Shown: positions 43,556 through 52,321, counted from the stretch's first letter. The stretch is DNA of 64,000 nucleotides from RGIG5612 sp963599255 (GCA_963599255.1 CAVBWS010000005.1:6613-70612); one strand, 5' to 3'. Numbers and translations are program-made. Notes: generated by a model from the sequence alone, not told the origin.

Positions 43556-43579
43556 CTTAGTAGTGACAGGCGCCAGTAT

Positions 43580-43615
43580 CCATAAAAACGTTCTTCACAA
43601 AGGATGTTTTTATGG
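43580..43615. other. Hairpin upstream of the DUF4143-type ATPase gene
   Basis: CCATAAAAAC (43580-43589) pairs with GTTTTTATGG (43606-43615) around 16 bases. It lies between the sufE scar and the ATPase gene. It may mark the left end of the inserted segment or act as a leader hairpin. Confidence 0.4.
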
Positions 43616-43682
43616 ATTTTCAGCAAAAACTATTGATTGCTCTCATGTTTTTGGGTACACTGACAGCAAAGGAGGCGATAGT

Positions 43683-44882
43683 ATGGTCATTAGACCCCAC
43701 TATTTAGAAATGCTGAAAACCTACCGTGATGTACCGCTGGTAAAAATCCTTGCAGGGATTCGCCGCAGCGGAAAATCTACGATTTTAGAGATGTTGCAAG
43801 AAGATTTAAGGAAAAGCGGCATTTCTACCGATCACATTATCAGTATGCGCTATACCTCGGAGGATTTTGACGATGGTATGAACGACAAGGATATGTATAA
43901 CGGCATTAAAGAGAAAATGATCGATAACGGGCGTTATTATCTTCTGCTCGACGAAGTTCAGGAAATCACCGGCTGGGAAAAGGCCGTCAACAGTCTGCTT
44001 GAAAGCGCCGATACGGATATTTATGTGACCGGCTCTAACTCAAGGCTGATGTCCAGCGAAATATCCACCTACCTGACGGGACGGTACATTTCTATCCCCG
44101 TGTTTACGCTGTCCTTTGCCGAATATATGGAGTTTAAGAAATCAGACGGTCGCAAGCCGAAGGAACTGCTAACCGAGTATATCCGCATGGGCGGATTTCC
44201 AATCGTTGCGCTGAGCAATTTTGACGAAAGAGCGGCATATCAAATTGTCGAGGGCATTTACAATTCCGTTATCACCAGCGATATAACAAAACGACACCAT
44301 ATCACGAATTTTGACCTGTTCAATCGTGTTGTAAAATATGTCGTTGAAAATGTTGGCAAAACTTTTTCCGCCAACGCTATCGTAAAGTTTCTGAAAAGCG
44401 AGGGACGTTCTCTCTCGGTGGAATCGGTATACAACTATCTGGAATGGCTGGAAAAAGCCTTTGTGATCTACCGCTGTCAACGGTACGATCTGCAGGGGAA
44501 ATCCGTGCTGAAAACCCAGGAAAAATTTTATCTTGCCGACGCTTCTTTAAAATACTGCATGATGGGTTTTAATCCGAAATCCGTTGCCGCAATGCTGGAA
44601 AACATCGTGTACTTTGAGTTTCGCAGAAAGGGTTATGAGGTCTATATCGGGAAGAACGAAACGAAAGAAATTGACTTTGTAGCGGTTCGGCGTGACGAGC
44701 GTATTTATGTGCAGGTATGCCGCAATCTGCCGGAAGAATCCGACCGCGAGGTTGCCAATCTGCTTGAAATCAGAGACCACTATCCGAAATATGTCGTGAC
44801 GCTTGACAATCTGGCTGCAGGCAATATCAATGGTATAAAGATCGTGCATTTGGCGGATTTTCTGTTAGCAGAGGAATATTAA
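43683..44882 (+). CDS. ATP-binding protein with DUF4143-type C-terminus
   Basis: The 399-residue protein belongs to a widespread ATPase family of unknown role. It has Walker A AGIRRSGKST near residue 20 and Walker B YYLLLDEVQEI near 90. A helical middle follows, and then a DUF4143-like C-terminal part with KEIDFVAVR and IYVQVCRN that resembles a PD-(D/E)XK core. AAAGGAGG precedes the ATG at 43683; the frame is open to 43500. It lies on the opposite strand to its neighbours, between a sufE scar and an intact sufE, and its base composition looks richer in G+C, suggesting insertion. Confidence 0.82.
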   Translation: MVIRPHYLEMLKTYRDVPLVKILAGIRRSGKSTILEMLQEDLRKSGISTDHIISMRYTSEDFDDGMNDKDMYNGIKEKMIDNGRYYLLLDEVQEITGWEKAVNSLLESADTDIYVTGSNSRLMSSEISTYLTGRYISIPVFTLSFAEYMEFKKSDGRKPKELLTEYIRMGGFPIVALSNFDERAAYQIVEGIYNSVITSDITKRHHITNFDLFNRVVKYVVENVGKTFSANAIVKFLKSEGRSLSVESVYNYLEWLEKAFVIYRCQRYDLQGKSVLKTQEKFYLADASLKYCMMGFNPKSVAAMLENIVYFEFRRKGYEVYIGKNETKEIDFVAVRRDERIYVQVCRNLPEESDREVANLLEIRDHYPKYVVTLDNLAAGNINGIKIVHLADFLLAEEY

Positions 44883-44937
44883 ATTATGGATAAAAGCAGG
44901 TTTGTAAAAGTGCAGCAATGGAAAATCCCAACCAGCA

Positions 44938-45339
44938 TTAGATATTCTGCGACGCTATAATCTTCCCCAGCCCTTTTAACTGGTCATGTGTGAAATGTCT
45001 TCTAAAGCAGGGTTCTTGCAGCAGCGTGCAGTGAAATGCCTTGATCTCGTCAATGCTGCGGCCGTCATATATTTCAATAAGAAATGATAATGCTCCGTTT
45101 ATTACCAGAGATTCACTGAAGGCCTGAATTTTCAGGCGGCCTCCCTCCCAGTCTGTGTGTACCCATGTATTTACCTGACACTCGTGGATCAGGTGAGCTT
45201 CATCCTTGTATTGCTCTGGGTAGTCGGGGAGGGATTTAAGACCGCAGGTCACGATGAAGGTATATTGGCTCATCTGATCTTCCAATTCCCGTAAGTCATT
45301 AATGATATCTGCTTCTATCTGCTTCATTGTATCAGGCAT
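44938..45339 (-). CDS. sufE: SufE-family sulfur acceptor protein
   Basis: This 133-residue protein matches SufE, which takes persulfide sulfur from a SufS-type desulfurase. The catalytic cysteine is Cys54 in HECQVNTWV, followed by GGRLKIQAFSESLVINGAL and IYDGRSIDEIKAF, and the tail HFTHDQLKGLGKI. AAGGAGACGGG lies before the ATG at 45339, preferred over the GTG at 45405, which lacks a site. A SufS-type enzyme is encoded four genes upstream on the same strand. A broken second copy lies at 43461-43555. Confidence 0.82.
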   Translation of the reverse strand: MPDTMKQIEADIINDLRELEDQMSQYTFIVTCGLKSLPDYPEQYKDEAHLIHECQVNTWVHTDWEGGRLKIQAFSESLVINGALSFLIEIYDGRSIDEIKAFHCTLLQEPCFRRHFTHDQLKGLGKIIASQNI

Positions 45340-45545
45340 CTGTCCCGTCTCCTTAAATATCTGATCTTGTATAAACTTGCTGCGGCCATCTAGAATTTTC
45401 TTCACAAAATCGCACGTCTTGCAGGGCTTATGAAAACAATAAATTTCCCACCCGGTTATTATTCCTGCCGCCGGGTTATTGCTTTACTTACAAAATTACT
45501 GCATGAGCACAAGTTCCCCTGCACCCATGCAGCATTCATAATGTG

Positions 45546-45968
45546 TTACTTATTCGTATCCATGATCTTCTGATAAACTGCATCACACAGCTGCGTAAAT
45601 GTATCAATCTGCACACTGTCATCCGCCGTCAGCGTAATGCCATACTCTCTGTTCACAGCCAGAAGAAACAGTATCTTCTTGTTCATAGCTGTAGTTGCGC
45701 CGCCGCATTTGGAGGCTGACTCGGCTGCATCAATGCTGCCGTGGGGCAATTTAGACGCCTTCTCCGCTGATATCTGACAGATCTCATAGAAATTATCGGT
45801 AGTTATCTCCTCAGGTTCTAATAAGAACTTGGCACACATATACCGAAGGAACAGCTCTCCGAAGGCCTCTCTGGTGAGATTTTGCCCCTTTTCCTTAATC
45901 ATCTGCAGGTAAATATGACTGTCCTTTTTTTGCTTTAAGATATTTTCCTTAACTTCTTTTCGTATCAT
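45546..45968 (-). CDS. Hypothetical protein with acyl-carrier-like C-terminus
   Basis: The 140-residue protein is not recognised with certainty. Its C-terminal half (REYGITLTADDSVQIDTFTQ, then LCDAVYQKI) strongly resembles helices III-IV of acyl carrier proteins (EFGI..PDEDA..I.TV.DLV). However, the Asp-Ser-Leu phosphopantetheine site is absent; the region reads ASKCGGATTAMNKK instead. A single cysteine, in SKCGG, could carry sulfur. It lies 36 bases after the isomerase-like gene and upstream of sufE. It may be a carrier or adaptor for the SufS/SufE pair, which is speculation. Confidence 0.5.
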   Translation of the reverse strand: MIRKEVKENILKQKKDSHIYLQMIKEKGQNLTREAFGELFLRYMCAKFLLEPEEITTDNFYEICQISAEKASKLPHGSIDAAESASKCGGATTAMNKKILFLLAVNREYGITLTADDSVQIDTFTQLCDAVYQKIMDTNK

Positions 45969-46004
45969 ATTTAGAATACCGTCCCGGCATTGCAGCGTCT
46001 GACA

Positions 46005-47528
46005 TCAGGCAGTTACAACTTCCATTCCTAAGACCTCTCCCAGCATCTTCACATCATTGATATGGTCTCCGAATACCAGCGGCATATGAAGGCCGAACTT
46101 GGCCTGCTTATGGAAATATTCATATTTATCGGCAACCTCAAAATATATGCCTTCCGTGCATCCGGTGGCATTATATCCGAAGCCGCCCAGTACAGTGCCC
46201 TTAGCTACCATGATCTTCTGGCACAACGGGTCAAATCGCATAAGCGTGATAGTCTCGCCTCTGTATTTAGAAAAATCTATTCTCATGGTTGCGCCCCATC
46301 CGCTATAAGTAAACGGACGGATAGCATAAGGCGTCTTCTCGGTGTCGAAACCGTGAATTAATCTGTTCGGCGTTGCATGTCCGCTGTAATAAATATTCTG
46401 AGTGCGGTCCATGTCATCGATATATCCGATGCCGGCAAATTCTCCTTCTACCTGTTTGCCCATCCATACGCAAGGCTGTGTATTTCCCATATAAGGGGCC
46501 TTGCCGGTCAGATTGGCAAGGGCGGCGATGGACAATGTTCCCAGCAGATCATACTCGCATCCGGAAGGAATGCCCATTTCATTTAACAGGGAGTGACTGA
46601 AGCAGAAGGTAAACTGTTCCTGATTCATACGTCTTGTGGCGCATCCGTCCGGACAGACTGCGGTAAATGCATTGCATCCGAAATGTTCACATAACTTCTG
46701 GATAAGCACTGCGGCCTTGACAGAATTTACGATATACTCCTGCTTCACATCATTTTCAACTGCCCCGTCTGCCAGCTCTGCAGCCCATGCATTAACCTCC
46801 TGCATATCCGCATCTGTCAGATTATATACCTCTCGGCCCGGCAGTGTATGATTCTTGCCATGGTCATTAACATGCATCATGTCCAGGAATTCATGGAAGC
46901 TGAAATAGTTAAATCTCACGCCTAACTTCTTGGACACCATCTCATTACTGATAAATGCATCCTGACCGCCCATGGAATAATGGGAATTGTTTCTGGTAAC
47001 TGCCAGAACCTTCGTGCGGCGCAGAGCCTTTCTGGCACGAAGTGCCTTAAGAAGACGGATCGCATCCGGCAGGTCTAATATTGCATAACTTTCATATCCC
47101 CTTGCATTTAATACCGCATGTTCGATCGTGGAAGCGAACATACCAACTCCCGCCACCGGAACATTGTATCTCATGGCAAATTCTTTCATGAAGCCCTCAC
47201 CGCGCATTCCGGTGAAGATAAATATATCAGCTTCGCCTACTCTGTCCGCCATCTTCTGTTCTTCCTCATCAGTGATAAAGAATTCATCCGACATCTTGAT
47301 ATAGAGCGGTTCTAAGACATTGATCCCCGGGATCTGGCTTAATGCACCGCCATAGCCATTAGACCACATCTTAAATATTTCCGCCTGATTCATGAGATCG
47401 AACTCCTGTGTTAATGCCTCCGGCGGGCCGAAACGACACGGTCCTTCATATGCATACTCGTGGATCAATGCCGTATACACCAGCTGCACATTTAACTGTA
47501 CATCAATGCTCTTTTTTACTTCATACAT
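46005..47528 (-). CDS. L-fucose/L-arabinose isomerase-like protein
   Basis: The 507-residue protein resembles the fucose/arabinose isomerase superfamily. It has a Rossmann-like first half with ADIFIFTGMRGEGFMKEF and VPVAGVGMFAST. In the second half CEYDLLGTLSIAALANLTGKAP matches the family metal-ligand segment (CE.D..G.L....L..LTG). GGAGGG lies before the ATG at 47528; the frame is open to 47564. No sugar kinase, aldolase or sugar importer adjoins it, and it is flanked by sulfur-transfer genes instead, so the substrate may not be fucose or arabinose. Confidence 0.7.
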   Translation of the reverse strand: MYEVKKSIDVQLNVQLVYTALIHEYAYEGPCRFGPPEALTQEFDLMNQAEIFKMWSNGYGGALSQIPGINVLEPLYIKMSDEFFITDEEEQKMADRVGEADIFIFTGMRGEGFMKEFAMRYNVPVAGVGMFASTIEHAVLNARGYESYAILDLPDAIRLLKALRARKALRRTKVLAVTRNNSHYSMGGQDAFISNEMVSKKLGVRFNYFSFHEFLDMMHVNDHGKNHTLPGREVYNLTDADMQEVNAWAAELADGAVENDVKQEYIVNSVKAAVLIQKLCEHFGCNAFTAVCPDGCATRRMNQEQFTFCFSHSLLNEMGIPSGCEYDLLGTLSIAALANLTGKAPYMGNTQPCVWMGKQVEGEFAGIGYIDDMDRTQNIYYSGHATPNRLIHGFDTEKTPYAIRPFTYSGWGATMRIDFSKYRGETITLMRFDPLCQKIMVAKGTVLGGFGYNATGCTEGIYFEVADKYEYFHKQAKFGLHMPLVFGDHINDVKMLGEVLGMEVVTA

Positions 47529-47585
47529 AACATATACCCTCCCAAACAGATTTTTATAGGTCACTTGACGCTATTAACAGATTTA

Positions 47586-47644
47586 ATCCACCCGCAGCTC
47601 ATCGTCCTTCGCCGCCATCGGCGCAACAATGATCCCGGGTGGAT
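47586..47644. other. Structured intergenic element between lysR and the isomerase-like gene
   Basis: ATCCACCCG (47586-47594) pairs perfectly with CGGGTGGAT (47636-47644), and inside it CGCC pairs with GGCG around ATC. It lies between the 3' end of the LysR gene and the start of the isomerase-like gene, both on the minus strand. It is GC-rich in an AT-rich gap and could be a terminator without a T-run or a leader structure. Confidence 0.5.
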
Positions 47645-47777
47645 ATAAGATAGCATATGTACTTTTTGTATGTGAAATGAGAATAATTGATTGTTTTATG
47701 CAGATCCTGTATAAAATGCATAGCTTTTTGGTAGGTAATTATGTGATTTTATATATAAATTGCAAGATATGAAGCTG

Positions 47778-48662
47778 CTACTCTGACAGACTGTTAAGGA
47801 GCAGTGCCAGCGCAGGATTAAAATTCTCCTTCTTCCAGGCATAGATCATGTGCAGCATGTTTTCATTTGCCGGAAGCTCTATGAATCTGAACAGCATTTT
47901 GTTCTTTACCTGAGGAATGTCTCCACATACAATGGCGACGCCGTTTCCCGCTGCCACATTCAGAAGTACCGACTCATGATTTTTGACATACTTCATCCTG
48001 CCGCACTCGAATCCGTGCTGCCTTAATATCTCATTAGTATCCTCCAGGCGATAAGGTGAGTCCTTTTCATCCGGTGCGATAAATGTTTCATCTTTCAGGT
48101 CTTCGATCTTCAGGTTCTTCATACGAGCAAATCTGCTGTTGGCGCTGATGATTATTCCTGCCGACAGATGGCACAGCCTTCTTGATAATGTCAGGGGCAG
48201 ATTTTTCTCCTCGAACCCCATAGTAAAAATGATATCAAAGTTCCCGTCATTTAAGCCATTTCTCAGCTCCCCGAAGGAACAGTGGCTGATATTAACGGTA
48301 AGTTCATTATATTGCTTGCCGAAGTTTACCAGAGGCTCTACCACTCGCTCGTCCTGTTCAAATCCTTCCAGCACACCGATATTGATCTTACCTGTGATTC
48401 CGCTGCTGATGGCATGTATTTCATCAAGTCCTGCCTGGATCTCTGCCAGGGAATTGCGCAAATGGCTGACCATGATCACACCTGCCGGAGTCAATCTTAC
48501 TTCCTTGGGTGTTCTTACCAGCAGCTCCGTCTTACATTCTTCCTCCAATGACCGGATCTGGCGGCTGATGGTAGGCTGCGACAGATATAACATCTCTGCT
48601 GCCTTTGTAAAATTAAGACATTCCGCCACAGCCAGAAATGTCCTTATCTGTTCAGTAGTCAT
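47778..48662 (-). CDS. LysR-family transcriptional regulator
   Basis: This 294-residue LysR protein has the helix-turn-helix FTKAAEMLYLSQPTISRQIR in residues 14-40, followed by an effector-binding domain with KINIGVLEGFEQDERVV and a VAAGNGVAIVCG stretch near 235. AAAGGAGCA precedes the ATG. It is encoded on the same strand as the flanking desulfurase and isomerase-like genes and not divergently, unlike the two module regulators. It may control the cluster 44938-47528 downstream; that is inferred. Confidence 0.88.
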   Translation of the reverse strand: MTTEQIRTFLAVAECLNFTKAAEMLYLSQPTISRQIRSLEEECKTELLVRTPKEVRLTPAGVIMVSHLRNSLAEIQAGLDEIHAISSGITGKINIGVLEGFEQDERVVEPLVNFGKQYNELTVNISHCSFGELRNGLNDGNFDIIFTMGFEEKNLPLTLSRRLCHLSAGIIISANSRFARMKNLKIEDLKDETFIAPDEKDSPYRLEDTNEILRQHGFECGRMKYVKNHESVLLNVAAGNGVAIVCGDIPQVKNKMLFRFIELPANENMLHMIYAWKKENFNPALALLLNSLSE

Positions 48663-48782
48663 ACCTGCTCCTTTCTTGTGTAATAATGCCGGATAATATC
48701 AACGATCAGCTAGAGTGCCGTGGCAGCGCAGTTATTTTCTGGCAGTTAGCTGTGTGCCTCGGTACTTCAACGCTTACTAATA

Positions 48783-50021
48783 TCAGCGATGCACACGATT
48801 ATTAAAGTTATCGAAGAACTTGATCGTCCTCTTGGTATAATCAGCAAACTGCTCTATCTCGTCGGCAGTATTATAAAATGCCGGAGATATTCGGATGACA
48901 GTATCCAGTCCGAATTTATGTACGATCGGCTGAGCGCACATGCTGCCTGACCTTACTGCCACACCATATTTATCAATCATGCTGGCAAAATCATAGGGAT
49001 GTACCCCGTTTATCTTAATTGAGATGCAGCCTGCTCTGTGAGCCGGATGACCTAGGATCTCAACCTGCTCCATCTCCTCCAGCCGTGCCTCAATCTGCCG
49101 GATGAGACCTTCCTCTCGTGCTGCGATTCCTTCTATTCCGATATCCATAAGATAATCTAATGCCGCTCCCCAGCCGATAAATGCACTGTAATTAGGAGTT
49201 CCTGCCTCCAGTTTGGCAGGAATATCTGCAAATGTTGTATTCTCCTCAGTTACTATATCAACCATGCCGCCGCCATAGCGGTATGGCTTCATCTGACTTA
49301 ATCGGCTGTTTCTGATAAATAAGCATCCTGCTCCCGTAGGTCCCATCATTTTATGGGCTGAAAATCCCAGAAAGTCGCATTTTAGCTGAGTCAGATCGAA
49401 GGTTCTGTGACGAACCGCCTGGGCTGCGTCAATGTAGACAGGTATGCCGTATTCATTTGCCCACTCAGTCAGTGTCTCCACATCAACAACTGTTCCAACC
49501 ACATTAGATACCGCCGTAACCGCCAGCAGCTTCGTGCGCTCCGACAGCATCTTACGTGCAGCGTCCATGTCCAGCTCACCGTCGATTGTCGGTATTACTC
49601 GGAATGTGGCGCCGCATTCATGGCAGATCTGCTGCCAGACCACATAGTTGGCATGGTGCTCCAGTTCTGTTGAGATCACCTCGTCACCCGGCTTAAGGAT
49701 ATGACGCAGATAGCTCTGTGCCACCAGGTTAGAGGATTCTGTAGCTCCTGAGGTGAATACTATCTCGCCTTCCTTCCCCACGTGCATGAATTGCTTCAGC
49801 TTGTCACGAGCCGCTTCCATATGCATGGTCGACTGTTCGCTCAAGTAATGAATTCCTCTGTGAACATTAGCATTATATTTTGTGTAATGCTCTGTGATAC
49901 ACTCTAATACCTGTCTCGGAAGCTGCGTTGTAGCAGCATTATCCAGATATATCAGCGGCTTTCCGTTTACCTGCTCCCTTAATATCGGAAAATCTTCTCT
50001 TATCTCACCCCATTCTCGCAT
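48783..50021 (-). CDS. sufS: SufS-type cysteine desulfurase
   Basis: The 412-residue PLP enzyme removes sulfur from cysteine to form alanine and an enzyme persulfide. The PLP lysine is Lys224 in SAHKMMGPTG. The catalytic Cys362 lies in RSGSMCAQP, the short-loop form of the SufS/CsdA group, which depends on SufE-type acceptors. Other signatures are LDNAATTQLP near residue 26 and ATESSNLV near 93. It is not next to sufBCD; instead a SufE gene lies about 3.5 kb downstream on the same strand. The 74-base gap after it holds a small hairpin. Confidence 0.9.
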   Translation of the reverse strand: MREWGEIREDFPILREQVNGKPLIYLDNAATTQLPRQVLECITEHYTKYNANVHRGIHYLSEQSTMHMEAARDKLKQFMHVGKEGEIVFTSGATESSNLVAQSYLRHILKPGDEVISTELEHHANYVVWQQICHECGATFRVIPTIDGELDMDAARKMLSERTKLLAVTAVSNVVGTVVDVETLTEWANEYGIPVYIDAAQAVRHRTFDLTQLKCDFLGFSAHKMMGPTGAGCLFIRNSRLSQMKPYRYGGGMVDIVTEENTTFADIPAKLEAGTPNYSAFIGWGAALDYLMDIGIEGIAAREEGLIRQIEARLEEMEQVEILGHPAHRAGCISIKINGVHPYDFASMIDKYGVAVRSGSMCAQPIVHKFGLDTVIRISPAFYNTADEIEQFADYTKRTIKFFDNFNNRVHR

Positions 50022-50285
50022 CTTATCTCACTCTCCCCTTCGTGATCTTCGTTGAATTCGATTATATCTCAGTTTTATAAGCACTTCTACAGGTATTATC
50101 TTGAAAATTCAGGAAACCATAGGAATATTCCTGCGCCGTCTGGCTGCAGCTCTGAAGGTCATATCCTACTGTCAGACCTTGCCGAATACCGAAACATCAC
50201 GTCTTCTATGAGCTGAAATTTTTCCCAAAAATTCAGGTTAATTTAAAGTTAAGATTATATTATAAACACATCCTTTAAAAAGTTA

Positions 50286-50392
50286 TTTTGACAGCGGCTT
50301 AAATGAGCCGGCTGACAAAATATAGTCAACATTTTCTAGTTACATGAAAGACTGCACCTTCAATCTGAATATCTGATGAGGGTGCAGTTTTT
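50286..50392 (+). ncRNA. Candidate small RNA ending in a terminator
   Basis: TTTTGACAGC-GGCTT (from 50286) can pair imperfectly with GAGCC-GGCTGACAAAA (to about 50320). Downstream ACTGCACC (50351-50358) pairs with GGTGCAGT (50381-50388), followed by a T-run. No open reading frame lies upstream on this strand, so the terminator would serve a short non-coding transcript. Its promoter is not certain. The alternative is that the structure belongs to the sufS leader on the other strand. Confidence 0.35.
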
Positions 50393-50449
50393 CTGTGGAT
50401 CAGCTTGCAATTTTTCTGTAGATTTGCGGCAGATTTGCCCACAATTTTC

Positions 50450-50478
50450 TTGACATGAAAATTGCGCGGGGCTAGAAT
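50450..50478 (+). promoter_or_regulatory. Strong promoter of the small-ORF/mgtE transcript
   Basis: A perfect TTGACA (50450-50455) is followed after exactly 17 bases by TAGAAT (50473-50478), five of six matches. It points to the small Cys-rich ORF at 50514 and, beyond a terminator, to mgtE. Confidence 0.75.
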
Positions 50479-50513
50479 ATTTGCGGATAAAATAAAACAA
50501 GGAGGAATACAAC

Positions 50514-50603
50514 ATGGACAGTTGCGACAACGGCGGTCGAAGTAATAGCTGCGGTGGCTTACTAATAGGTATATCTTGCATCTGCTCATGGAGTTTTTCC
50601 TGA
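50514..50603 (+). CDS. 29-residue cysteine-rich leader peptide or small protein
   Basis: An ATG seven bases after a full AGGAGG starts a 29-codon frame ending in TGA. The product begins MDSCDNGGRSNSCGG and continues with a short hydrophobic stretch with two more cysteines; four cysteines in all. It is transcribed from a strong promoter 36 bases upstream. A terminator lies between it and mgtE. This layout fits a leader peptide that controls mgtE by attenuation. A free-standing small membrane or secreted peptide is also possible. No family is recognised. Confidence 0.6.
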   Translation: MDSCDNGGRSNSCGGLLIGISCICSWSFS

Positions 50604-50626
50604 TGTTCAGATCATATTAACTATTG

Positions 50627-50702
50627 ACCACCGTATTTTCTACTCATGTTATTTAAGCATGTGACTGTTTAAATCGCCTGACACGATGAACGGTGGTTTT
50701 TC
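50627..50702 (+). terminator. Terminator-like structure in the mgtE leader
   Basis: ACCACCGT (50627-50634) pairs with ACGGTGGT (50690-50697), followed by a T-run to 50702. The 55-base loop contains a smaller CATG/CATG fold. It lies after the small Cys-rich ORF and 33 bases before the mgtE start. It may be a conditional terminator; the usual M-box magnesium riboswitch was not recognised. Confidence 0.6.
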
Positions 50703-50734
50703 TATGCCCTTTTTCAGGGGAGAAAGGAGTTAAT

Positions 50735-52123
50735 ATGAACGAAAAAATGATTACGCCAAATTACGCTGAGGAGCTGTTGGAGATCCTTCACAGCTCACTA
50801 TCTGACGAAGAGCTGCTGGATCGACTCTCTGATTATCATGAAAATGATATTGCCGATGCGCTGGCTCAATTAACAGAAGAAGAGAGAAAAAAGCTGTATC
50901 CGGTTCTGGGTGCAGAGAGATTAGCCGAGATCCTTTCATATATAGATGATCCTGATGAATATCTGAACGAACTTGATCTGGAGAAGGCCGCTCAGGTTCT
51001 GTCCTTCATGGATTCTGATGATGCTGTTGACGTTCTTGACGAATTTGATGACAGCACTAAGGAGCAGCTGGTTAATATGATGGATGAGGAATCGAGCCAT
51101 GATATCCAGATGATCCAGTCCTACGACGATGATGAGATCGGCAGCAAGATGACCACTAACTTCATTGTCATCTACCAGGATCTGACCATCAGACAGGCCA
51201 TGAGAGAGCTCATCCGCCAGGCAGGTGAAAATGACAACATCTCTACGGTATATGTTGTCACCCGTGATGATGAATTCTATGGTGCAATTGATCTGAAGGA
51301 TCTTATTATCGCGAGGCAGGATAATGTTCTCGATGATATTATAAGTACATCCTATCCTTATGTTACCGACCATGAGAAGATCAGCGATTGTATCGAGAGG
51401 ATCAAGGATTACGCCGAGGATTCTATTCCTGTACTAACTGATGAGCACAAGCTGATAGGTGTTATCACATCTCAGGATATCGTAGAAGTTGTAGACGATG
51501 AGATGAGTGACGATTACGCTAAATTGGGTGGTTTGACTGCCGAGGAGGATCTTAACGAAGCAACATTCGTAAGCGTCAGGAAGCGTCTTCCGTGGCTGAT
51601 CATCCTGCTGTTTTTAGGAATCGGAGTATCATCCGTGGTAGGTCTTTTTGAAACCGTAGTTGCAGCTCTTCCGATCGTCATGTGCTTTCAGTCATTAATT
51701 CTTGATATGGCAGGAAATGTAGGAACTCAGTCCCTGGCAGTTACCATCCGTGTCCTTATGGATGAGAACCTGACGACCAAGGAAAAAATGCATCTTATGT
51801 TCAAGGAAATGCGCATAGGATTTATGAACGGCCTCTTCCTTGGAATAATGTCGTTCATTATCCTGGGGCTTTATATCTGGCTCTTTAAAGCCAACACTGT
51901 ACTTCACGCATTCCTGATCTCCGGCTGCGTCGGAGTATCGCTGCTTATCGCCATGGTAATCTCAAGCCTGGTGGGAACATTCATTCCTATGTTCTTCCAC
52001 AAGATCAAGGTGGACCCGGCAGTTGCATCAGGTCCCCTCATTACTACAGTCAACGATCTTGTAGCAGTAGTAACATATTACGGCATGGTATGGCTGCTGC
52101 TGATTGAGGTATTTCAGTTGTAA
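50735..52123 (+). CDS. mgtE: MgtE-type magnesium transporter
   Basis: The 462-residue protein has the MgtE layout. The acidic helical N-domain (about 10-130; AAQVLSFMDSDDAVDVLDEF and similar repeats) is followed by a pair of CBS domains (about 137-255; STVYVVTRDDEFYGAID, DSIPVLTDEHKLIGVIT). Five membrane helices (from about 285) follow, including the pore stretch SLILDMAGNVGTQSLAV. The N-domain and CBS domains sense cytoplasmic magnesium and close the channel. AAAGGAG lies before the ATG at 50735; the frame extends to 50693. It sits downstream of a probable regulatory leader with a small peptide. Confidence 0.95.
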   Translation: MNEKMITPNYAEELLEILHSSLSDEELLDRLSDYHENDIADALAQLTEEERKKLYPVLGAERLAEILSYIDDPDEYLNELDLEKAAQVLSFMDSDDAVDVLDEFDDSTKEQLVNMMDEESSHDIQMIQSYDDDEIGSKMTTNFIVIYQDLTIRQAMRELIRQAGENDNISTVYVVTRDDEFYGAIDLKDLIIARQDNVLDDIISTSYPYVTDHEKISDCIERIKDYAEDSIPVLTDEHKLIGVITSQDIVEVVDDEMSDDYAKLGGLTAEEDLNEATFVSVRKRLPWLIILLFLGIGVSSVVGLFETVVAALPIVMCFQSLILDMAGNVGTQSLAVTIRVLMDENLTTKEKMHLMFKEMRIGFMNGLFLGIMSFIILGLYIWLFKANTVLHAFLISGCVGVSLLIAMVISSLVGTFIPMFFHKIKVDPAVASGPLITTVNDLVAVVTYYGMVWLLLIEVFQL

Positions 52124-52274
52124 CTTATGACCGTTACCTGTCTGCAGGCTTGCATTTGCCGAATGTTACATTACATTTTGCAAATGCTCATGCAGGGCAT
52201 GAACAGTTTCAATTTATTTTTCGTAATAAAAATGAGTATAACTTAACAAGTAAATTACAAAATGCACAACAATA

Positions 52275-52300
52275 GGGGCGGCTGCGTAAGCAGCCGCCCC
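52275..52300. terminator. GC-rich hairpin downstream of mgtE
   Basis: GGGGCGGCTG (52275-52284) pairs perfectly with CAGCCGCCCC (52291-52300) around six bases. It lies between convergent mgtE and the exported-protein gene. T-runs are weak on both sides. Confidence 0.7.
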
Positions 52301-52321
52301 CATAACATTTAAAATATTATC

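Noticed and set aside
50022..50734. An M-box magnesium riboswitch upstream of mtnE-like mgtE
   Set aside because: The expected conserved core was not recognised by eye in the leader. A covariance search could overturn this.
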